64,000 bases of DNA from Nostoc sp. MG11 (lineage in GTDB: Bacteria; Cyanobacteriota; Cyanobacteriia; Cyanobacteriales; Nostocaceae): NCBI RefSeq assembly GCF_014904695.1, contig NZ_JACXXN010000009.1:62001-126000 (forward strand). Direction: 5' to 3'. Below are positions 9,470 to 19,055 of the stretch, one piece after another. The translations under genes were made by a program, and so were the position numbers. Numbering within the stretch: position 1 is the stretch's first letter; each line of letters begins with the position of its first letter. The notes under the pieces were generated by a model. That model searched no databases, was not told the origin of the DNA, and worked only from the letters and a program-made list of their open reading frames with translations.

Positions 9470-9638
9470 AAAATTATTAAAAATTTTTAGTATAGATTAA
9501 GCAAAGTTGTAATCTATCGTCTAATTAAGTAGTTCGTCAAAATTATTTATAAGATTAGTAAAGCGGTAGGGAAACTCATAATAACCTTGTAAATATTAGA
9601 CTTATCCTTAAATGGTAAATGTATACGGTAAAAGGATT

Positions 9639-9782
9639 TCAGGGATTATCGGATTCAAATAACCGAAACAATTGTTCATCCGATAGAACTTTATCTATTT
9701 TAAAAATAAAATCATCTATCTCTCCTATTAACTGAATCAAAATACTAAATTCTTTATCAAATTCATATTTTTTACATAACAT
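9639..9782 (-). CDS. Short unknown ORF, possible transposase N-terminal remnant
   Basis: A 47-residue frame on the minus strand from ATG 9782: MLCKKYEFDKEF, then 'ILIQLIGEIDDFIFKIDKVL' and 'SDEQLFRLFESD'. The last part resembles the start of some IS-family transposases (a lysine/aspartate-rich helix followed by D-LF-L--SD), but the frame stops where the catalytic domain should begin. It could be a decayed IS end or chance. The rest of the 9433-10149 gap is AT-rich with no clear gene. Confidence 0.3.
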   Translation of the reverse strand: MLCKKYEFDKEFSILIQLIGEIDDFIFKIDKVLSDEQLFRLFESDNP

Positions 9783-10149
9783 CGGATATCGATTGAGCCT
9801 GTAGCCGTGTACTACTCAAAAACATACTTAAGAACGATTGACTATTAAAATTTCCTCAAAAATAATTGACAAAAATTCATCTTTCATTAAAATTCGTCAT
9901 TTTTATTCCAAGAGGCTTGAAGAAGAGAAAATCACGCTCGTCAATTTATTTTATAAGAGCGATCGCCCTTCGCCCCAAGCCAATGCTGAGAAATATTGCT
10001 TCTGCTATTCTTGGTTCGGCGTTGACAGTTGCTAATTCTCTTACATGACCTATATTCAGCCATAATTGTCCAAAATAAGCTTGAGCAGAACATTTATCAA
10101 ATGCTACCGTCTACAAGGTGACACAGGATTTGCAAAGGTTTCTTAAATA

Positions 10150-12198
10150 ATGAAGCGTAAACACAAAGTAGCTTATCGCCAGACATCGTTGATTGGTCTC
10201 AGCTTAATATCTACCTTAATTGCACCTTATTTTGCTTTTATCTTCGCTGCTCGTGCAAATGCTGCACCCAGAACTCCAGACAAAAGCGTTAATTGCCAAA
10301 TTTTAGTTGTGGGTGGTGGACTATCCGGCGTCGCTACAGCTTACGAGGGATTATTAGCAGGACAAACTGTTTGTCTAACGGAAATTACCGACTGGCTGGG
10401 AGGACAAATTTCTGCTCAAGGGACATCTGCATTAGACGAACGACCAACCCAGCGAGCTCGCCAGTTTTATTCTCGCGGCTACCTGGAGTTGCGAAACCGG
10501 ATTGAGCGCAAGTACGGAGAACTTAACCCCGGTGATTGTTGGGTAAGTGACTCTTGCTTTCTTCCCCGCGATGCTCACAATATTCTCAATCAAATGCTCA
10601 AAGATGCTGAAAAGCGGGGCAGAGGTAAGTTGCAATGGTTTCCAAATACGGTAGTAAAGGATCTGGATATTAGTACTAATGGCAAAATAATTAATAGTGC
10701 GATCGCAATTCAACATCAACCAGTAAAAGGTTCACCACCTCTCAATACCTTTACTTTATCTCAAAGCATTGAAGATGCATATCGCTACCAAGACTCGTCT
10801 CGGTTTACCAAAACCATTATCCGCTTTATCCCCAAGGCATCTAAAAACAACGCCCCCAAGTGGTATGTCGTAGACGCCAGCGAAACTGGAGAAATTATCG
10901 CCCTGGCTGATGTCCCCTACCGATTAGGTATTGATGCTCGTTCCTACCTAGAACCTTCTTCTTCCAGTACTACAAACGACCCTTATTGTACTCAAGGTTT
11001 TACCTACACCTTTGCAATGGAGGCAACCAAGGAACCGCAACAGCAGAAAATGCCCCCATTCTATTTACAATATTCACCATATTTCAGCTATGAATTAACG
11101 CGACTGGCAAACTTTGATTTAGTTTTTACCTACCGTCGTATTTGGAGTCCCAGGAAAGGGAAACCAGCGACATTCGGTGGTGTCAAGTTTACTGCTCCGA
11201 CGCCGGGAGATATCTCCATGCAAAACTGGACTTGGGGTAACGACTACCGTCCAGGAACCGCCAGAGATAACCTAGTTTTCACTCGCCAACAGTTGCAAGG
11301 CACTGGGCAGTTAAAACCAGGGGGGTGGATGGGAGGACTGCGGACAGAAAGCCTTCGTAAAGCTGAGGAAAACGCTCTCTCATTCTTTTATTGGCTCTAC
11401 GCTGGAACAACAGATTCTCAACTTGGTAATGGCGTCAAGCAGCCGCGAACGAATAATAAACTTTTAACAGGTATAAATTCCCCGATGGGGACAGCGCATG
11501 GTTTATCGAAATATCCCTATATGCGAGAAGGACGCCGCGTTATTGGACGCCCCAGTTGGGGACAACCAGGCGGCTTTGGTATCTGGGAAATTGATATTTC
11601 TCGCCGTGACTATAATGACGAGTATTATCGTAAGACTCTACCAGCAGATATGTATCGCAGGCTAAGAGCAGCACTTTCAGGTTTAGAAGCAGTATCAGTA
11701 ATTGAAGGTAGAGTTTCACCAGATAAAGCAATGCGGCGGACTCGTTCTACCATCTTCCCGGATGCTGTGGGTATTGGTCATTACGCCATAGATTTTCATC
11801 CTTGCATGGTAAACAGCCCACCAGAAGCACCTGGAAACAAAGAACGTCCGGGTGAAAGGCGTGGTGCTGGCCAAGCTTATCCCTTCCAAATTGCCTTGAG
11901 AGCGATGATTCCTCAAAAAATTGACAATTTGCTCGTAGGAGGCAAAAGCATTGCTACTAGCCACATAGCCGCTGCTGCGTATCGGGTACACTCTTTTGAA
12001 TGGTCTGCTGGTGCAGCTGCGGGAACTGTTGCGGCTTTCGCCATCAAAAATGCTGTTGCACCTTACCAACTAGTTGATGACTTACCCAAATCAGAACCAC
12101 AACTAGAAGCCCTCAAACGCCTGTTGAAGCAAAATGGCAACCCCACTGCTTTCCCCGATACATCTATTTTTAACGAAAACTGGGATAATTGGCGGTAA
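10150..12198 (+). CDS. Exported FAD-dependent oxidoreductase
   Basis: 682 residues. An N-terminal signal peptide is clear: KR-rich start, hydrophobic stretch (about 14-33) and an AxA-type site at 'ARANAAP'. Directly after it comes the dinucleotide-binding fold 'CQILVVGGGLSGVATAYEG' (GxGxxG near 55-60), with 'WLGGQISAQG' as in the FAD_oxidored family. The C-terminus has 'NLLVGGKSIATSHIAAAAYR', typical of the FAD-closing motif. The substrate is unknown; the position outside the membrane is inferred from the signal. Monocistronic; a heptamer repeat array follows the stop at once. Confidence 0.8.
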   Translation: MKRKHKVAYRQTSLIGLSLISTLIAPYFAFIFAARANAAPRTPDKSVNCQILVVGGGLSGVATAYEGLLAGQTVCLTEITDWLGGQISAQGTSALDERPTQRARQFYSRGYLELRNRIERKYGELNPGDCWVSDSCFLPRDAHNILNQMLKDAEKRGRGKLQWFPNTVVKDLDISTNGKIINSAIAIQHQPVKGSPPLNTFTLSQSIEDAYRYQDSSRFTKTIIRFIPKASKNNAPKWYVVDASETGEIIALADVPYRLGIDARSYLEPSSSSTTNDPYCTQGFTYTFAMEATKEPQQQKMPPFYLQYSPYFSYELTRLANFDLVFTYRRIWSPRKGKPATFGGVKFTAPTPGDISMQNWTWGNDYRPGTARDNLVFTRQQLQGTGQLKPGGWMGGLRTESLRKAEENALSFFYWLYAGTTDSQLGNGVKQPRTNNKLLTGINSPMGTAHGLSKYPYMREGRRVIGRPSWGQPGGFGIWEIDISRRDYNDEYYRKTLPADMYRRLRAALSGLEAVSVIEGRVSPDKAMRRTRSTIFPDAVGIGHYAIDFHPCMVNSPPEAPGNKERPGERRGAGQAYPFQIALRAMIPQKIDNLLVGGKSIATSHIAAAAYRVHSFEWSAGAAAGTVAAFAIKNAVAPYQLVDDLPKSEPQLEALKRLLKQNGNPTAFPDTSIFNENWDNWR

Positions 12199-12200
12199 TT

Positions 12201-12299
12201 AGTCAAGAGTCCAAAGTCCAAAGTCAAGAGTCCAATGTCCAAAGTCCAAAGTCCAAAATTAAAACTCTTTTGACCGTTGACCATTGACCCTTGACTCTC
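12201..12299. repeat. Heptamer (STRR-type) array forming inverted arms
   Basis: The left half is built of AGTCCAA/AGTCAAG-like heptamers and the right half of the complementary TTGACCC/TTGACTC units, so the array can fold into a long imperfect hairpin right after the FAD oxidoreductase stop. Degenerate short tandem heptamers of this kind are known in heterocystous cyanobacteria. Confidence 0.8.
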
Positions 12300-12362
12300 C
12301 ACTATGAACTAAACTAGTTATTTATAGTGTAGTTTTGTAAAATCCTGTTGCCTTATTGTTCT

Positions 12363-12689
12363 ATGGTTACGACACTTTCAGCAGCGGTTTACGGGATGGC
12401 CACAGCACCAACTGTAGCTCCTGAACGGTCTAATCAAGTCACCCGTAAAACTTATCCGAATTACAAGGTGATTGTATTAAACGATGACTTTAATACATTT
12501 CAACACGTGTCTGAATGTTTGATGAAATATATTCCCGATATGACTAGCGATCGCGCCTGGGATCTCACTAATCAGGTACACTTTGAAGGTCAAGCGATCG
12601 TTTGGGTTGGCCCTCAAGAAACGGCGGAACTGTACCATCAACAGTTGCGTCGAGCTGGTCTAACAATGGCACCTCTGGAAGCAGCTTAA
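12363..12689 (+). CDS. clpS: ATP-dependent Clp protease adaptor ClpS
   Basis: 108 residues from ATG 12363 (a TTG five codons earlier is less likely). The core matches ClpS: 'NYKVIVLNDDFNTFQHV', followed by 'LMKYIPDMTSDRAWDLTNQVHFEGQAIVWVG' in two blocks. The NDD/F-T segment and the later hydrophobic pocket bind N-degron residues and present them to ClpC/ClpAP in the cytoplasm. The extra 40 residues at the N-terminus are variable, as in other cyanobacterial ClpS proteins. The stop is followed after five bases by the DUF2103 gene, so they are probably cotranscribed. Confidence 0.92.
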   Translation: MVTTLSAAVYGMATAPTVAPERSNQVTRKTYPNYKVIVLNDDFNTFQHVSECLMKYIPDMTSDRAWDLTNQVHFEGQAIVWVGPQETAELYHQQLRRAGLTMAPLEAA

Positions 12690-12694
12690 TTATC

Positions 12695-13018
12695 ATGGGC
12701 AAACCTACTGCAAAATCCCTCCGAGCGGCTTCTCAAAAAGTTGGCAGACTAGTTTGGAATCACTCGACTCACATTTCAGGTCTTATCCCTATTCTAGAAC
12801 GTCTATGCCAACAAGATGGCATTCAAACCGTTACCCCAGGAGTCATTGGACGGGTAAAAGGTCATTGTCCTAAAATGCAACTCCGCGTATCTGTACCGAT
12901 TCGCGGAGGCTATAAAGCAATCGCACGCCAGGGTAAAACGGTACAAGAAGTATTTATTCTTACACCTTTGGCCCAGGATCAACTCGAAACGGCGATCGCG
13001 ATCGCTATGAAAATTTAA
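12695..13018 (+). CDS. DUF2103 domain protein
   Basis: 107 residues, starting MGKPTAKSLR at the ATG just after clpS. The protein has 'VWNHSTHISGLIPILERL' near the start and 'VTPGVIGRVKGHCPKMQLRV' in the middle, with His/Cys residues that could bind a metal. It matches the DUF2103 pattern; this family often sits beside clpS in cyanobacteria. No biochemical role is known to me. The six-base spacing from clpS suggests a two-gene operon, ending at the heptamer array downstream. Confidence 0.8.
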   Translation: MGKPTAKSLRAASQKVGRLVWNHSTHISGLIPILERLCQQDGIQTVTPGVIGRVKGHCPKMQLRVSVPIRGGYKAIARQGKTVQEVFILTPLAQDQLETAIAIAMKI

Positions 13019-13026
13019 TCAATTTG

Positions 13027-13095
13027 ATAGTCAAAAGTCCAAAGTCCAAAGTCAAAAAGTTTGTGAATATTGACTCTTGACTCTTGACCCTTGAT
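13027..13095. repeat. Heptamer (STRR-type) array between convergent genes
   Basis: AGTCAAA/AGTCCAA units on the left and TTGACTC/TTGACCC units on the right form opposing arms. The array fills the gap between the DUF2103 stop and the convergent membrane-protein gene and could act as a two-way terminator. Confidence 0.75.
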
Positions 13096-13415
13096 TACTC
13101 CTCAACACGATGTACTGCAAATTTGTGTAGTGGCAGACTGAGGATACAAGAAAAAGTTAAAAAATATGACAAAGCAGTAGTTATTTTTAAAGTCATTATT
13201 ACAGTTTCCCAATCGGGTAAAACTAGTTTCTCAACGCCAAAAGCAACACAGTAAACTAGCCAGTAAGCAAAGCTCATTCTAAATAGAATTAGCTCTGTTT
13301 CTTCTGCATCATCTCTTTGCTGTTTGTTATCCCACAGTAATACCAGCCCAACAATACAAGCTACAAAAGAAACAGCAACAGCAACTTCGTGACAAAAAAA
13401 GTTTACCGAATGCAT
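13095..13415 (-). CDS. Hypothetical small membrane protein
   Basis: About 106 residues from ATG 13415 (a TTG start five codons earlier is also open). Three hydrophobic segments are visible: 'VAVAVSFVACIVGLVLLW', 'FAYWLVYCVAFGVEKLVL' and 'TTALSYFLTFSCILSLPL'. A charged loop 'DNKQQRDDAEETE' lies between the first two. No family recognised. It is convergent with clpS-DUF2103. Confidence 0.55.
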   Translation of the reverse strand: MHSVNFFCHEVAVAVSFVACIVGLVLLWDNKQQRDDAEETELILFRMSFAYWLVYCVAFGVEKLVLPDWETVIMTLKITTALSYFLTFSCILSLPLHKFAVHRVEE

Positions 13416-14058
13416 TTGTATTGATCCCAAAATTTTTTCTATTGAGATTCAGTCTAAAGGAATATTCCTTACAGCTCCAAAAACTATTTACAAACTGCAA
13501 TAGAACAGTGGAACCTATGTAAATAATTGCAACAAATAATGAATTTGCTATTTATAATTTTTCATTAGTAAAAACTTTCGTGCCGCTCCGTTAACGCGTT
13601 TATACTAGGTTACTAATTGTCTCAACTGAATCATATTGTGTGATGTCTGCAAAAATACTTTGCAAAATTTGAGCTTTATCAAGCTAATCATCAATTATCA
13701 ACCAAACAGTGATTGCTCATAGTCAAACGCTAATTATCAAAATTTAAACGTTTGCAGCAAATGCTATTCCATTTATAAGTATTGCTTAAATCATTCATTG
13801 CGTTAAGTTTATCATACATTTGATACAACAATAAAAAAAGCTAAGTAAAATTAACTAATCTATATTGCTCTGCGATCGCGAGTCATCTGCTAGATTTTCT
13901 TCAAGACATTCGCAAGTTCTAAGTTAAGGTACTTTTAGCCAGCGACTAGCGATCGCATACATAATGTAAAAATTTTTGCCGTAACGCACCAAGATGAATG
14001 GTGGGTTAAGCTGTGCTTTAATGCACCCTACTGGCTTCCCCTGCTCCTCCAAATCAGT
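13416..14058. other. Spacer before the restriction locus
   Basis: AT-rich, no gene seen. Near 13990-14032 there is a GGTGGGTTAAG ... TTAATGCACCCTAC inverted repeat of a sort common between cyanobacterial genes. No strong ribosome binding site precedes hsdR. Confidence 0.4.
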
Positions 14059-17000
14059 ATGCCATCATTAAACTTCTCATTTCTTGCAGTCCACGATACA
14101 CAACTTGTGCGCTTGGGCGCTCTAGCTGAGCGGTATTTTGCAGATGATCCTAATACTTGTTTGATTAAGTTGCGGCAGTTTGGTGAATTGCTGGCTCAGT
14201 TAGCGGCTGCCAAAATTGGACTTTATGAGGTAGTTGATGAACGGCAGATTAATTTGCTGAATCGATTGCGCGATCGCGGTTTAATAAAAGGAGAAGTTGA
14301 TCGCTTATTCCATGAGTTACGTAAAATTGGCAATCAGGCAACCCATGAGCTTTCAGGAAATCACCGCACGGCGTTAAGTGGGCTGAAATATGCCCGTGAG
14401 TTGGGGATTTGGTTTCATCGAGCGTTTGGTGGCAATCGCAATTTTGACCCAGGCCCGTTTATTCCCCCACCTGACCCAAAAACAGAGACACAAGCTCTCA
14501 AAGCCGAGTTAGCACTCTTGCGAGATGAGGTGCAAAAGAATCTTTCGGTGGTTGAAGCAGCACAAGCATTGGCGGAAGCTGAGGCACAGCGTAGATCCGC
14601 AGCCGAAGATTTGGCACGGGAGGCAGAAGCAAAAGTGCAGGAGGTGTTGAATCATTTAGCACAAATCCAGGCTCAGGCAGAAAAGCAGCCTGAGAAAATC
14701 ATTCAGCAGACTATTACTCAAGCTCAGGTTGCAGAGAGTGGCGTACTGTTGGATGAGAGGGAGACACGGAGACTGATTGATGCTCAACTGCAACGATGCG
14801 GATGGGAAGCAGATTCAGACGAATTGACTTATCAAAATGGTATCCGTCCTCAGAAGGGCAGAAATGTAGCGATCGCAGAGTATCCTACTACTAATGGACG
14901 CGCCGATTATGCGTTGTTCTGCGGCTTACAGATTGTGGGAGTAGTTGAAGCCAAGCGCCAGAGTAAAGATGTCTCAGAAGGTGCGCTGAACCAAGCCAAA
15001 CGCTACAGTGAAGGTTTCCAAGTTTTGGGGGAAGTTGTCGCAGGGGGACTGTGGCAAAATTACAAAGTACCATTTGTCTTTGCTACCAACGGACGACCAT
15101 ACTTGCAGCAACTTCAAACTAAAAGTGGCATCTGGTTCTGTGATTTGCGCCGACCGACTAACTTACGTTTGTGCCTACCAACATGGTACAGTCCTCAAGG
15201 TTTACTTGATGCCCTAGCTCAAGACGTTGACCAAGCACATATTCGCTTAACCCAAGAAGGCTTTAATTACGGGTTGGAATTGCGGGATTATCAAATTCGC
15301 TCTATTCAAACAATAGAATCTGCCTTAGCACGGGAACAACGAGAATTACTCGTAGCGATGGCGACAGGGACAGGGAAAACTAAAACTTGCATTGCTTTGG
15401 TGTATCGGTTACTAAAAACCAAACGATTTCGGCGGGTGTTGTTTCTGGTTGATCGCACTGCATTAGGTGAGCAAACCGCCAGCGCTTTCAAAGATTTCCG
15501 GATGGAGAACCTGCAAACTTTTGCTGATATCTTCGAGATTAAAGATTTGAAAGACACCGAACCCGATCGCGATACTAAAGTTCAGATTGCGACGGTGCAG
15601 AGTATGGTAAAGCGAGTTCTTTACCCATCTGATAGTTCAATGCTCACAGCAGATCAGTATGATTGCATTGTAGTAGACGAGTGTCACCGGGGCTATTTAC
15701 TCGACCGAGATTTAAGTGATACAGAATTGGAGTTTCGAGATTTTAACGATTACGTCTCGAAATACCGTCGAGTTCTGGAGCAGTTCGACGCAGTTAAGAT
15801 TGGTTTAACTGCAACTCCAGCACTACATACCACGGAAATTTTTGGCGATCCCGTTTACATATACAGCTATCGAGAAGCTGTGATCGATGGCTGGTTAATC
15901 GACCATGAGCCACCTTTTCAGATTAGAACAAAGCTTTCTGAGGAAGGAATGGTGTGGAATCCTGGCGAACAGATGGAGTTTTTCAATCCCCAAACTGGAC
16001 AGCTTGACCTAGTTCATGCACCAGATGAAGTGCGGATTGAGGTAGAACAATTCAACCGTCGAGTTGTCACCGAGGATTTTAACCGAGTTGTCTGTGAAGC
16101 TTTGGTGCAGCAAATTGATCCATCCCTCCCAGAAAAAACACTGATTTTTTGCGCCACTGATGCTCACGCAGATATCGTTGTCACCCAACTTAAACGAGTA
16201 TTTCAGGAATATTATGGTAGCGTCGAGGATGATGCAGTTGTCAAAATTACCGGAAATGCCGATAAGCCGTTAGAGTTGATTCGCAAGTTCCGCAATGAAG
16301 TTAATCCGAAAGTTGCTGTGACTGTAGACTTGTTGACGACTGGGATTGATATCCCTGCAATTTGTAATCTTGTGTTCATTCGCCGAGTCAATTCCCGGAT
16401 TCTCTACGAGCAAATGTTGGGAAGGGCAACCCGCCTTTGTAATGATATTGGTAAAGAGGTGTTTCGTGTCTTCGATGCCGTGCGATTATATGAAGCGATC
16501 GCTCCTGTCTCCACGATGAAACCGATTGTAGTTAACCCGAACATTTCCTTTACCCAACTGGTGCAAGAGTTGGAAACAGTCAACACACCTGATGCTGTAA
16601 AGTTGGTAATTGACCAACTCCTAGCCAAGCTGCAACGCCAACGCAGACACTTAAGCAACAGTAACCGAGAACAGTTAGAAGCGATCGCCCAAATGCCAAT
16701 ACAAAATATTGTTTCCCATCTCAAACAAAGTACACCACAGCAGGTGCGGGAATGGTTTCAAGAGAAAAAGGCGATGGCTCCGCCCGCCGCAGGCATCGCG
16801 CAAATCCTTGACCGTCGAGATGGTGGAACTCAGCCAATTTTAATTTCCCGTCATGCTGACGAGTTACGCTCAATTGACCGAGGTTATGGTAACGCCGAAC
16901 GTCCAGAAGATTATTTAGACAGCTTTCGAGCCTTCTTGCTAGAGAACATTAACAAAATTCCGGCACTAGTAGTTGTCACACAGCGACCGCGTGAGTTAAC

Positions 17001-17409
17001 TAGGGCGCAATTAAAAGAACTGCGAATGATACTTGATGTAGCTGGATATTCAGAAACAAACTTGCAGACTGCATGGCGAGAAACGACTAATGAGGATATT
17101 GCGGCTTCGATTATTGGCTTTATTCGTCAAGCGGCTTTGGGTGATGCTTTGATTCCTTATGGTGAACGAGTTGAGCGCGCCATCAAACAAATCCTGGCGA
17201 GTCAGCCTTGGACTGCTCCGCAACGTAAGTGGCTGGAACGAATTGGCAAGCAACTCAAGGCAGAGAAGATTGTTGATCGCGAAGCTTTAGATAGAGGAGA
17301 GTTTAAAACTCAAGGCGGCGGCTTCGAGCGTTTAAATAAGGTTTTTGGTGGAGATTTAGAGAATATTGTGATTAAAATTCATGGAAGTATTTGGGATGTT
17401 GCTAATTAA
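14059..17409 (+). CDS. hsdR: Type I restriction enzyme, R subunit
   Basis: 1116 residues. Order: a DUF4145-like N-terminal region (about 10-115), a charged coiled coil (about 150-215), a PD-(D/E)xK nuclease region ('RADYALFCGLQIVGVVEAKR', about 283-302), and a superfamily 2 motor with Walker A 'MATGTGKTKT' (about 434) and the box 'VVDECHRGY' (about 539). Motif VI is 'EQMLGRATRLC'. It should be the DNA-translocating and cleaving subunit acting with HsdM and HsdS. A 30-bp palindromic repeat is inserted in frame at 16771-16800. hsdM follows after about 140 bp containing a repeat hairpin. Confidence 0.93.
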   Translation: MPSLNFSFLAVHDTQLVRLGALAERYFADDPNTCLIKLRQFGELLAQLAAAKIGLYEVVDERQINLLNRLRDRGLIKGEVDRLFHELRKIGNQATHELSGNHRTALSGLKYARELGIWFHRAFGGNRNFDPGPFIPPPDPKTETQALKAELALLRDEVQKNLSVVEAAQALAEAEAQRRSAAEDLAREAEAKVQEVLNHLAQIQAQAEKQPEKIIQQTITQAQVAESGVLLDERETRRLIDAQLQRCGWEADSDELTYQNGIRPQKGRNVAIAEYPTTNGRADYALFCGLQIVGVVEAKRQSKDVSEGALNQAKRYSEGFQVLGEVVAGGLWQNYKVPFVFATNGRPYLQQLQTKSGIWFCDLRRPTNLRLCLPTWYSPQGLLDALAQDVDQAHIRLTQEGFNYGLELRDYQIRSIQTIESALAREQRELLVAMATGTGKTKTCIALVYRLLKTKRFRRVLFLVDRTALGEQTASAFKDFRMENLQTFADIFEIKDLKDTEPDRDTKVQIATVQSMVKRVLYPSDSSMLTADQYDCIVVDECHRGYLLDRDLSDTELEFRDFNDYVSKYRRVLEQFDAVKIGLTATPALHTTEIFGDPVYIYSYREAVIDGWLIDHEPPFQIRTKLSEEGMVWNPGEQMEFFNPQTGQLDLVHAPDEVRIEVEQFNRRVVTEDFNRVVCEALVQQIDPSLPEKTLIFCATDAHADIVVTQLKRVFQEYYGSVEDDAVVKITGNADKPLELIRKFRNEVNPKVAVTVDLLTTGIDIPAICNLVFIRRVNSRILYEQMLGRATRLCNDIGKEVFRVFDAVRLYEAIAPVSTMKPIVVNPNISFTQLVQELETVNTPDAVKLVIDQLLAKLQRQRRHLSNSNREQLEAIAQMPIQNIVSHLKQSTPQQVREWFQEKKAMAPPAAGIAQILDRRDGGTQPILISRHADELRSIDRGYGNAERPEDYLDSFRAFLLENINKIPALVVVTQRPRELTRAQLKELRMILDVAGYSETNLQTAWRETTNEDIAASIIGFIRQAALGDALIPYGERVERAIKQILASQPWTAPQRKWLERIGKQLKAEKIVDREALDRGEFKTQGGGFERLNKVFGGDLENIVIKIHGSIWDVAN
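16771..16800. repeat. Small palindromic repeat inside hsdR, in frame
   Basis: GCGATGGCTCCGCCCGCCGC plus AGGCATCGCG is 30 bp long with GCGATG/CATCGC ends and adds ten residues (AMAPPAAGIA, about 905-914) to HsdR without breaking the frame. The same repeat (complement) occurs in non-coding DNA at 49177, 50614 and 62319. Confidence 0.7.
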
Positions 17410-17426
17410 ATGATGGAATAAAAAGC

Positions 17427-17529
17427 TCACGCAGAGACGCAGAGACACAGAGCAAACTAAGATATTTAAGCATCTTATTCATGCATCTCAAAACTCTCAT
17501 CCTCTCCGCGCCTCTGCGCCTCTGCGTGA
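17427..17529. repeat. Long inverted repeat (CGCAGAG family) between hsdR and hsdM
   Basis: TCACGCAGAGACGCAGAG on the left is the complement of CTCTGCGCCTCTGCGTGA on the right, with about 50 bp between the arms. The same family recurs at 20831-20910, and half-copies are near 22575 and 34070. Confidence 0.75.
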
Positions 17530-17551
17530 AAAAAATCATAAAATACCAATT

Positions 17552-19021
17552 ATGGCCGCTACTTCTGATATTGTTCAAAAACTGTGGAACTTATGCCATG
17601 TCCTACGAGATGATGGCGTTACTTATCTACAATACGTTACAGAATTAACCTATCTGCTATTCTTAAAAATGGCGCAGGAAACAGGAGCAGAGGCGCAATT
17701 ACCCGAAGGTTATCGCTGGGGCAACTTGGTAAGTAAAGATGGGGTGGAGCAACTGACATTTTATCGATCGCTCTTACTCATGTTGGGTTCCGAGGATTCG
17801 TCTTTGCGAGTCCAGGCGATTTTTGCCAATGCTCAAACTTCCCTCAAGCAACCCCGCATCCTCAACAAGCTTGTTACCAGTATTGATGAGTTGGACTGGT
17901 TTTCGGAACATCGGGACGAGTTCGGCGATTTGTATGAGGGGCTATTACAGAAAAATGCCGACGAGAAGAAATCTGGTGCAGGCCAGTACTTCACACCCAG
18001 ACCGTTGATTGATTGTATGGTTTCCTTGCTGAAGCCGCAACCAGGAGAGTTGATTCAAGACCCAGCGGCGGGAACGGGAGGGTTTTTGATTGCAGGCGAT
18101 CGCTTCATTCGCCAACATCATGACCCCTTCGAGTGGACGGAAGCACAGCAATCCTTCCAGCAGCATCAGGCGTTTTATGGCATGGAGTTGGTGCAAGATG
18201 CTCACCGCTTGCTGTTGATGAATATGATGTTACACGGGATTGAAGGAACTGTAGATTTAGGCGATACCCTTTCGTCTGAAGGACAGCGTTTAGCGAAAGC
18301 TGATGTAATTCTGACTAATCCACCCTTTGGGACAAAAAAGGGCGGTGGACTACCGTCGCGGGATGATTTCACTTATCCCACCTCAAACAAGCAATTGGCG
18401 TTTTTGCAACATATATATAGATCGCTTAAACCTGGTGGACGCGCTGCGGTGATTTTGCCAGATAACGTCTTGTTTGAAGATGGACAAGGGCGAGCAATTC
18501 GCGCTGACTTGATGGCTAAGTGCAATTTGCATACAATCCTGCGGTTGCCAACTGGCATATTTTATGCTCAGGGTGTCAAGACGAATGTTTTATTTTTCCA
18601 ACGGGGGACAACAGAGAAGGGCAATACTAAAGCGGTGTGGATTTACGATATGCGGACTAATATGCCCAGCTTTGGTAAGCGTATTCCCCTGACTCGTGAG
18701 CATTTCTCTGAGTTTAAGCAGTGCTATGGAGATGACCCCAATGGTGATAGCCAGCGTGTAGATTTAGGAGAGGATGGGCGTTTCCGGTGTTTTACGCGGG
18801 AGCAAATTGTTAAGCGCAATGAGAATTTAGATATTTCTTGGCTGCGGGATGATAGTTTGCGATCGGGGGATAATTTGCCTGAGCCAGAGGTGATTGCAGC
18901 TGAGATTATGGAAAAGCTGCGAATTGCGACAAAGGAGATGGAAGCTTTGATGATATTGCTGGAAGGGGAAGAAGCGGCGGAGGCGGTGAGTGCTTCGGTG
19001 GGAATGCCAACCTTAGAATAG
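17552..19021 (+). CDS. hsdM: Type I restriction enzyme, M subunit (N6-adenine methyltransferase)
   Basis: 489 residues. The N-terminal HsdM_N helical region covers about 1-125. The methyltransferase core has 'GQYFTPRPLIDCMV', AdoMet motif I 'DPAAGTGGFLIA' near residue 170 and the catalytic 'NPPFG' near residue 257, typical of gamma-class N6-adenine enzymes. It should modify host DNA and form the M2S core with HsdS. Its ATG follows a CGCAGAG inverted repeat. Unlike in compact hsd operons, nearly 2 kb of toxin-antitoxin debris and MITEs separates it from hsdS. Confidence 0.95.
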   Translation: MAATSDIVQKLWNLCHVLRDDGVTYLQYVTELTYLLFLKMAQETGAEAQLPEGYRWGNLVSKDGVEQLTFYRSLLLMLGSEDSSLRVQAIFANAQTSLKQPRILNKLVTSIDELDWFSEHRDEFGDLYEGLLQKNADEKKSGAGQYFTPRPLIDCMVSLLKPQPGELIQDPAAGTGGFLIAGDRFIRQHHDPFEWTEAQQSFQQHQAFYGMELVQDAHRLLLMNMMLHGIEGTVDLGDTLSSEGQRLAKADVILTNPPFGTKKGGGLPSRDDFTYPTSNKQLAFLQHIYRSLKPGGRAAVILPDNVLFEDGQGRAIRADLMAKCNLHTILRLPTGIFYAQGVKTNVLFFQRGTTEKGNTKAVWIYDMRTNMPSFGKRIPLTREHFSEFKQCYGDDPNGDSQRVDLGEDGRFRCFTREQIVKRNENLDISWLRDDSLRSGDNLPEPEVIAAEIMEKLRIATKEMEALMILLEGEEAAEAVSASVGMPTLE

Positions 19022-19055
19022 GAATATGAGTAGTAATATTAGTGGGTGAATATTA

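Noticed and set aside
9838-10048. Two overlapping plus-strand frames before the FAD oxidoreductase
   Set aside because: No family motif, no ribosome binding site, and they read through a HIP1 octamer and repeat-like DNA.
12201-12299. Possible CRISPR array
   Set aside because: Units are seven bases, degenerate and without unique spacers; they fit STRR heptamers.
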